This document shows positions 60,008 through 64,000 of a stretch of DNA of 64,000 nt, piece after piece (position 1 is the stretch's first letter; the number at the start of each line of letters is the position of its first letter). A program made the translations under genes and the position numbers. Location: NCBI GenBank assembly GCA_947628135.1, contig CANQYT010000001.1:1-64000 (forward strand). Reading direction: 5' to 3'. Source of the stretch: an uncultured Clostridia bacterium. Lineage in GTDB: Bacteria > Bacillota > Clostridia > Christensenellales > CAG-314. The notes under the pieces are model-generated. The model worked only from the letters and a program-made list of their open reading frames with translations. It was not told where the DNA came from and ran no database searches.

Positions 60008-60226
60008 TCAGATTTTGAGACGGCAGTCGGGTTCTATCTTTTTGACTGCGTTGGAAATTTGTTTGAGCGTGTCGTCGGTGGCGTTCTCGCCGAGTTCCAA
60101 AGTCATACGTTGCAGCATAAAGTTGATGTTGCAACTTACAACGCCGTTTATTTTGTTTATGGATTTTTCCATCTTCGCCGCGCAATTTGCGCAGTCGAGG
60201 TCTTCCATTGCGATAACTTTTTTCAT
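60008..60226 (-). CDS. Stand-alone heavy-metal-associated (HMA) protein
   Basis: A 72-aa ferredoxin-like metal carrier with the motif LDCANCAAK, the form DCxxC found in the N-terminal domains of CadA-type pumps rather than CopZ. It is encoded 3 bases after the regulator and 1 base before the pump gene. It looks like a CadA HMA domain detached into its own gene, probably delivering Zn or Cd to the pump. AAAGGAGTAAACA precedes ATG. Confidence 0.9.
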   Translation of the reverse strand: MKKVIAMEDLDCANCAAKMEKSINKINGVVSCNINFMLQRMTLELGENATDDTLKQISNAVKKIEPDCRLKI

Positions 60227-60229
60227 TGT

Positions 60230-60580
60230 TTACTCCTTTACGTGGTCCAAAGCAAGGTCTATTATGCTTTCGACGTGGTCGTCGTCCAGACTGTAAAATA
60301 TTTCTTTTCCGTTGCGCCTGTTTTTGACAAGTTTTGCTTGACGTAAAATACGCAGTTGATGGGATACGGCGGATTTCGTCATATTCAGCACGATAGCAAT
60401 GTCGCACACGCACATTTCCGCCTGCGCAAGCGCCGACAAAATACGTATACGGGTGGAATCTCCGAATATTTTGAACAATTCCGCCACGTCGTACAAGTCG
60501 TTTTCATCGGGCATTTCGGCGGTTACTTGTTCGCACACCTCGTTGTGCACCCGATTGTCTTCGCACATCAAATCGTTCAT
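60230..60580 (-). CDS. cadC: ArsR/SmtB-family metal-responsive repressor (CadC-like)
   Basis: A 116-aa winged-helix repressor. The helix segment with EMCVCDIA supplies C57 and C59, and the N-terminal extension has C6 and C16: the CadC alpha3N cadmium/lead site. The C-terminal helix has D100, H102, H113 and E116, the alpha5 zinc site. Recognition helix TKSAVSHQLRIL is typical. I start at ATG 60580, with AAGGAG 7 bases upstream; the longer frame runs through its own promoter. It controls the operon through the operator at 60609. Confidence 0.93.
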   Translation of the reverse strand: MNDLMCEDNRVHNEVCEQVTAEMPDENDLYDVAELFKIFGDSTRIRILSALAQAEMCVCDIAIVLNMTKSAVSHQLRILRQAKLVKNRRNGKEIFYSLDDDHVESIIDLALDHVKE

Positions 60581-60608
60581 AAAGCGCTCCTTTTCAATCG
60601 ACAAACAA

Positions 60609-60624
60609 TTGAATAATTGTTCAA
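60609..60624 (-). promoter_or_regulatory. Likely CadC operator
   Basis: TTGAATAATTGTTCAA is an inverted repeat (TTGAA-6-TTCAA) just after the -10 box, where a repressor would block initiation. Staphylococcal CadC operators also have TTCAAA/TTTGAA arms. Confidence 0.7.
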
Positions 60625-60632
60625 CTATTGTC

Positions 60633-60661
60633 AGTATATTCCTTTTGTTTGAAGATGTCAA
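60633..60661 (-). promoter_or_regulatory. Promoter of the cad operon
   Basis: Minus strand: TTGACA (60656-60661), 17-bp spacer, TATACT (60633-60638). Confidence 0.88.
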
Positions 60662-60776
60662 CGGTTTTACGTAAATTTTTTTGAAAAAAGCGGTGCAGGC
60701 GTACGGTAACACAAAACGCGCGAAACAAATAGTATGGTTGTAGGGGCAAAACCCACAAAGTACAAGGAGAGTGAAA

Positions 60777-61613
60777 ATGAGTTGTTGGAACAACAATTGC
60801 TGCTGTCACAACGAGAGCGGCACTAATACGGTGATCATCGACCGCGGCTTGCGCGGACCGAGAGGGTTTACCGGACCGCAAGGTATTATGGGTCCTCCCG
60901 GAATGAGCGTAACCGGTCCTACCGGTGCAACAGGCGCGACCGGACCGCAGGGAATACAAGGTCCTCAGGGTTTGCAAGGGCTGCAAGGTCCGCAAGGTAT
61001 CCAAGGCGTGACAGGCGCTACCGGTCCGATAGGTCCGACCGGTCCTCAGGGTTTACAAGGTATTCAAGGTCCGATAGGTCCGACGGGTGCAACAGGTCCG
61101 ATCGGCGCAACCGGTCCTCAGGGCTTGCAGGGAATACAAGGTCCGATTGGTCCGACAGGACCTGCCGGTCCGACTACCGACGGTTTGGCAGCCTACGGCG
61201 GTTTGTATTCAACGGCGGCGGACACTGTCGCTTTGACGGAAAACGTTCCGAGTACGCTTGCTCTCGCAACCACGATGCCCTTGTCCAACGTAACTTACGG
61301 TACAAACAGTATCACCGTTACGGAGGGCGGCGACTACGAGATAAACTACGGCTTAAACGGCAACGTTACACCGGGCGCTACTCTTACTCTGAGCGTTTAC
61401 GTCAACGGCGCTCCCACGCCTTCCGCAACCGTTACGGTGGATTTCAACACGGGTACGACCTCCTCTCTGGACGGTTCGACGATAGTAACGCTGGGCGCAT
61501 CCGACGTGCTTACGCTTGTTCTTACTTCGGACGCAGACACAACGCTTACGCCTACGGCAAACGTAAACAGTTATCTCACCGTGAAGAAACTCGACGCGGG
61601 CACAGTAGCGTAG
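60777..61613 (+). CDS. Collagen-like Gly-X-Y repeat protein (BclA-like)
   Basis: A 278-aa protein. A short head with Cys (CWNNNCCCH) leads to Gly-X-Y triplets: seven, a 2-residue break (VT), then 29, dominated by [12 protein letters not shown] and GLQ. The ~135-residue end (from AAYGGLYS) resembles the jelly-roll tip of BclA and similar spore or exosporium fibres ([26 protein letters not shown]). No signal peptide or anchor is visible, as in exosporium proteins assembled from the mother cell. AAGGAG lies 7 bases before ATG; a GTG two codons earlier is less well placed. A terminator follows at once. Confidence 0.9.
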   Translation: MSCWNNNCCCHNESGTNTVIIDRGLRGPRGFTGPQGIMGPPGMSVTGPTGATGATGPQGIQGPQGLQGLQGPQGIQGVTGATGPIGPTGPQGLQGIQGPIGPTGATGPIGATGPQGLQGIQGPIGPTGPAGPTTDGLAAYGGLYSTAADTVALTENVPSTLALATTMPLSNVTYGTNSITVTEGGDYEINYGLNGNVTPGATLTLSVYVNGAPTPSATVTVDFNTGTTSSLDGSTIVTLGASDVLTLVLTSDADTTLTPTANVNSYLTVKKLDAGTVA

Positions 61614-61620
61614 CAATCAA

Positions 61621-61652
61621 AAAAAACCGAGACTCGTTCTCGGTTTTTTTTC
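61621..61652 (+). terminator. Terminator of the collagen-like gene
   Basis: ACCGAGA pairs with TCTCGGT (61626-61644) with A/T extensions and a T run. Confidence 0.9.
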
Positions 61653-61682
61653 GTTGAGTTGTTTTCAAAATAGTGTTTTCGG

Positions 61683-61711
61683 TTGAAATTGGCGGACTCG
61701 TATGGTATAAT
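61683..61711 (+). promoter_or_regulatory. Promoter of the AAA+ ATPase gene
   Basis: TTGAAA (61683-61688), 17-bp spacer, TATAAT (61706-61711). Confidence 0.82.
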
Positions 61712-61741
61712 TGTATTGTTTACCGACAGGAGGACGTCATT

Positions 61742-63445
61742 TTGGATAATCTTGAAGATGTAATGGATATATTCGACAGTTTTGACGAACAAAAGAACGC
61801 CGACTATTCCGAGCGCACGTTGGAATCGCTGCTTTGTGAGATAGACGGCAATATAGGCGGAGATGAGTTCAAAGCGCTTGCGCACGAAATCGCGCTTGTT
61901 GCCCCTCAAATAAAAAAAAGCGGCACGGAAAAACTGTTTTTCAGCAGATGTTATCTTTTCTCCGTAAACGACGGCTGCGGATTGGAAACTTATCTGAATC
62001 AAATGGCGTCGTTGGTAAACAAAGTGGGTTTGTCAAGTTCTTGCGGACGGTTTGCGCTTACCAAACTTAAAAAAGTAAACGGGCGCAATGACAATCTGGA
62101 AGATTTCGCGGACACGCTCAAACAAAAAGCGGAAGAGGATAACGTTTGCGTGGATATATGCGATTACATCAGCGACGTTCGTACGCCCGCTTTCAGAAAC
62201 GTACTGCTGGAAATAAGCGAACTATGTTCTTCCTGTATAGTTGTGTTCCGAATCCCCTTTGTGGACAAGGAAGTACTCAGCAACGTTTACCGTGCGCTAA
62301 ACGACGTTCTTTTTGTCAGAGAAGTATCCTTTCCTCCCTATACTACCGCGCAGATCGACGCGCTTGCGGCAAAGCATCTTTCCGATTTCGGATTCAAAGT
62401 GGCAGAGGACGCCTGGAAAGGTTTCAACACCCGTATACGGGAAGAGAGCAGCGACGGCAGATTTTACGGTAACGACACGGTTCTCAAAGTGGTGCGCGAG
62501 TTGCTGTATTCCAAACTTCTTGCCAACGCCTCGAAAAAGCGCGTCAACAAACTCATCACCGCGACGGACACTCAAAGGCTTTGCAAAGCGGTCTACATAG
62601 ACGACAGAAGCGGCGAAGAGTTGTTGAATTCGATGGTGGGAGTGGACGCGATAAAACAGCGCATATATGAAATCGTGTCCGAAATAGAACTCGCGCGCAG
62701 CACGGGCAGAATGACGCCTTGTTTGCATATGCAGTTTGTAGGCAATCCCGGTACGGGCAAAACGACCATTGCCCGAATAATCGGCAAAATATTCAAAGAA
62801 AAAGGTATCTTGCGCGTGGGCGAATTTATCGAACACAACGGCAGAGATTTTTGCGGGCAGTACATAGGAGAGACCGCTCCCAAGACGTTGAGTATGTGTC
62901 GCGAGGCGTACGGTTCGGTGCTGTTTATCGACGAGGCGTACTCTTTGTACAGGGGAACGGACAGCAGGGATTTCGGTAAGGAAGCGTTGGATACTCTCGT
63001 TGCGGAAATGGAAAATCATCGAAGCGATATGGTAGTGATAATGGCAGGTTACACCGACGATATGGAAAAAATGCTGCGCGGAAACGTCGGCTTGCGCGAC
63101 CGTTTGCCGTACAAGATAGAATTTGCCAATTTCACTCGCGAGCAACTTTACGATATATTTGCGTCAATGTGTGAAAGACAGATAAAATGCGACAGAGAAA
63201 TGCTGAACGACGTGAGGCAGTATTTCCTCAATTTGGACAAATCTTTTGTGGAGTCCAAGGCGTTCAGCAACGCGCGTTATGTCCGCAACCTCTACGAACG
63301 CACTTGCGCAAAAGCCGCTATGAGGGCGCAACTCGCAGGCGAGAAAAACGTTGTTTTGCAACGGGAGGATTTCGCAAGAGCCGCCGCCGACAGCGAATTT
63401 GCCAACACAACCCCGAAAACACGAAAAATAGGCTTCGGCAATTGA
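61742..63445 (+). CDS. SpoVK/CbbX-type AAA+ ATPase with extra N-terminal AAA-like half
   Basis: A 567-aa protein. The C-terminal ~290 residues form a CbbX/SpoVK AAA+ domain: Walker A GNPGTGKTT (334-342), IGETAPKT pore region, Walker B LFIDEA (D397), and FSNARYVRNLYE of the family's arginine/lid segment. The N-terminal half lacks Walker motifs, but VSFPPYTTAQIDALAAKHLSDFGF then a helical segment (about 205-280) mimics the lid of the same family, so it is probably a decayed first AAA unit. SpoVK of Bacillus has about 320 residues. Start TTG 61742 lies 8 bases after AGGAGG. Probably a remodeller; a sporulation role is inferred. Confidence 0.88.
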   Translation: MDNLEDVMDIFDSFDEQKNADYSERTLESLLCEIDGNIGGDEFKALAHEIALVAPQIKKSGTEKLFFSRCYLFSVNDGCGLETYLNQMASLVNKVGLSSSCGRFALTKLKKVNGRNDNLEDFADTLKQKAEEDNVCVDICDYISDVRTPAFRNVLLEISELCSSCIVVFRIPFVDKEVLSNVYRALNDVLFVREVSFPPYTTAQIDALAAKHLSDFGFKVAEDAWKGFNTRIREESSDGRFYGNDTVLKVVRELLYSKLLANASKKRVNKLITATDTQRLCKAVYIDDRSGEELLNSMVGVDAIKQRIYEIVSEIELARSTGRMTPCLHMQFVGNPGTGKTTIARIIGKIFKEKGILRVGEFIEHNGRDFCGQYIGETAPKTLSMCREAYGSVLFIDEAYSLYRGTDSRDFGKEALDTLVAEMENHRSDMVVIMAGYTDDMEKMLRGNVGLRDRLPYKIEFANFTREQLYDIFASMCERQIKCDREMLNDVRQYFLNLDKSFVESKAFSNARYVRNLYERTCAKAAMRAQLAGEKNVVLQREDFARAAADSEFANTTPKTRKIGFGN

Positions 63446-64000
63446 CGGAATTTGCGCATTTTGTTTGTTGTCTCGCCAATATGGCGACAAACTTCCAGAC
63501 AAAGGCGCGAGAATATCCTCGGATAACTGTTTCAAAGTAAATAGCGAAACCTCAAATCGGCAGTCAAATGCCGATTTTTTTTGCGCTGTAATTCACTTTG
63601 TTGGGGTGTCTCGTTACGCACGCAAACTGCAATCAAAGCAAAATTTTGTTGTGTAAATTCATTTCAAATAAGTGTTGCAACAGTAACAAGTAAATTGCTA
63701 TACACAAATATTTTTTACAAAACAATGCGGAAATGGCAACGGATAGGGGCTGGGTAAGATCTCACTTCGGCGGTGCAAAACCTCGTTCCGTCTTTTTTTT
63801 TCTGAATAAATATTGGTATTTCGGGCGCAAGGCAAAAACCACTCAACGCAACTTTGTTTCGGAAAATTTCTTCCCAAAACTTTGCTGACCCCGCTCAACA
63901 GCGGCAAAATGCCCCTCGTCGGTGCATAAATGATGGAAAAAAACGCAAAAAAAGGGGTAAAAATCAAATTTTTCTCAAATTGGGTATTGACAACACCAGA
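63446..64000. other. Gene-free right edge with terminator and promoter beginning
   Basis: A terminator (AATCGGC/GCCGATT then T run) lies at about 63555-63583. No credible ORF follows. At the very end, AAATTGGGTATTGACA (63971-63986) repeats the flank and -35 box found before the first lipoprotein gene, hinting that a related gene starts just beyond the window. Confidence 0.55.
63555..63583 (+). terminator. Terminator after the AAA+ ATPase gene
   Basis: AATCGGC pairs with GCCGATT, then TTTTTTT. It lies about 110 bases after the stop codon. Confidence 0.8.

Noticed and set aside
60840..61180. Short-period repeats that could suggest a CRISPR array or satellite
   Set aside because: The period is nine bases in a single reading frame encoding Gly-X-Y; there are no spacers. 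No CRISPR array is seen anywhere in the window.

Overview
The window looks like chromosome of a Gram-positive, spore-forming Clostridia-type bacterium (Bacillota) of moderate GC content. The evidence is gene content: a YqfC-YqfD-PhoH-(HD phosphohydrolase)-YbeY-Era-YqzL-RecO run, a SpoVK/CbbX-like AAA+ ATPase, a YhcN/YlaJ-like protein, a BclA-like collagen protein, YetF + DUF4363, DUF4364, DegV, CsoR and CadC. Promoters are classic sigma-A type, repeatedly with a 17-bp spacer, and many genes have strong AGGAGG-type ribosome sites. Lipoproteins with starch-binding-like domains suggest a carbohydrate-rich, possibly gut, habitat; this is inference.

Layout. 1-4.5 kb: tRNA-Leu(CAG), a small zinc-ribbon gene, a MORN protein, glutamate racemase, an ECF-transporter S component with a long structured leader, and a YetF/DUF4363 pair. 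4.5-10 kb: an 870-aa protein with faint similarity to glucan synthase/phosphorylase proteins, then a decayed island holding a fragment of a 16S rRNA gene and the 5' end of an IS30-type transposase, then a membrane protein overlapping a beta-phosphoglucomutase-like HAD gene. 10-15 kb: tRNA-Leu(AAG) with a small inserted element at its 3' end, DUF4364, cysE, degV and a secreted protein. 15.4-25 kb: cytoplasmic GH3 glycosidase, pgi, hisS, a P-type ATPase and an ABC-F protein, all on one strand. 25-28 kb: DUF1295 membrane enzyme, short-chain dehydrogenase, alpha/beta hydrolase.

28-37.2 kb: three consecutive paralogous lipoproteins, each with its own consensus promoter, a lipobox cysteine at residue 24, Cys-rich modules and starch-binding-like beta domains. 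The last has 1526 residues and contains a ~900-bp internal duplication. The promoter start of a possible fourth copy lies at the window's right edge. 37-45 kb: M3 peptidase, YhcN-like protein, deoC, tRNA-Arg(CCG) with a second copy of the tRNA-3'-end element, tRNA-Leu(CAA), LRR protein, Fe-S aldo/keto reductase, thioesterase, anion permease. 45-48 kb: copper operon in which CopA and a CopZ-like chaperone form one reading frame, followed by csoR. 48-54 kb: sporulation/RNA-maturation run ending at recO. 54-58 kb: heterodimeric ABC exporter. 58-60.6 kb: cadC-HMA-cadA operon with a clear promoter/operator. 60.7-63.4 kb: collagen-like protein and AAA+ ATPase.

Most notable: (1) two related ~180-190 bp elements inserted at the 3' ends of two tRNA genes, each flanked by a 19-21 bp copy of that tRNA's end and carrying hairpins with compensatory base changes; (2) the isolated 16S fragment beside an IS30 remnant; (3) a structured leader with tandem motifs and a terminator before the ECF gene; (4) the CopA-CopZ fusion with an internal start; (5) the expanding lipoprotein family.
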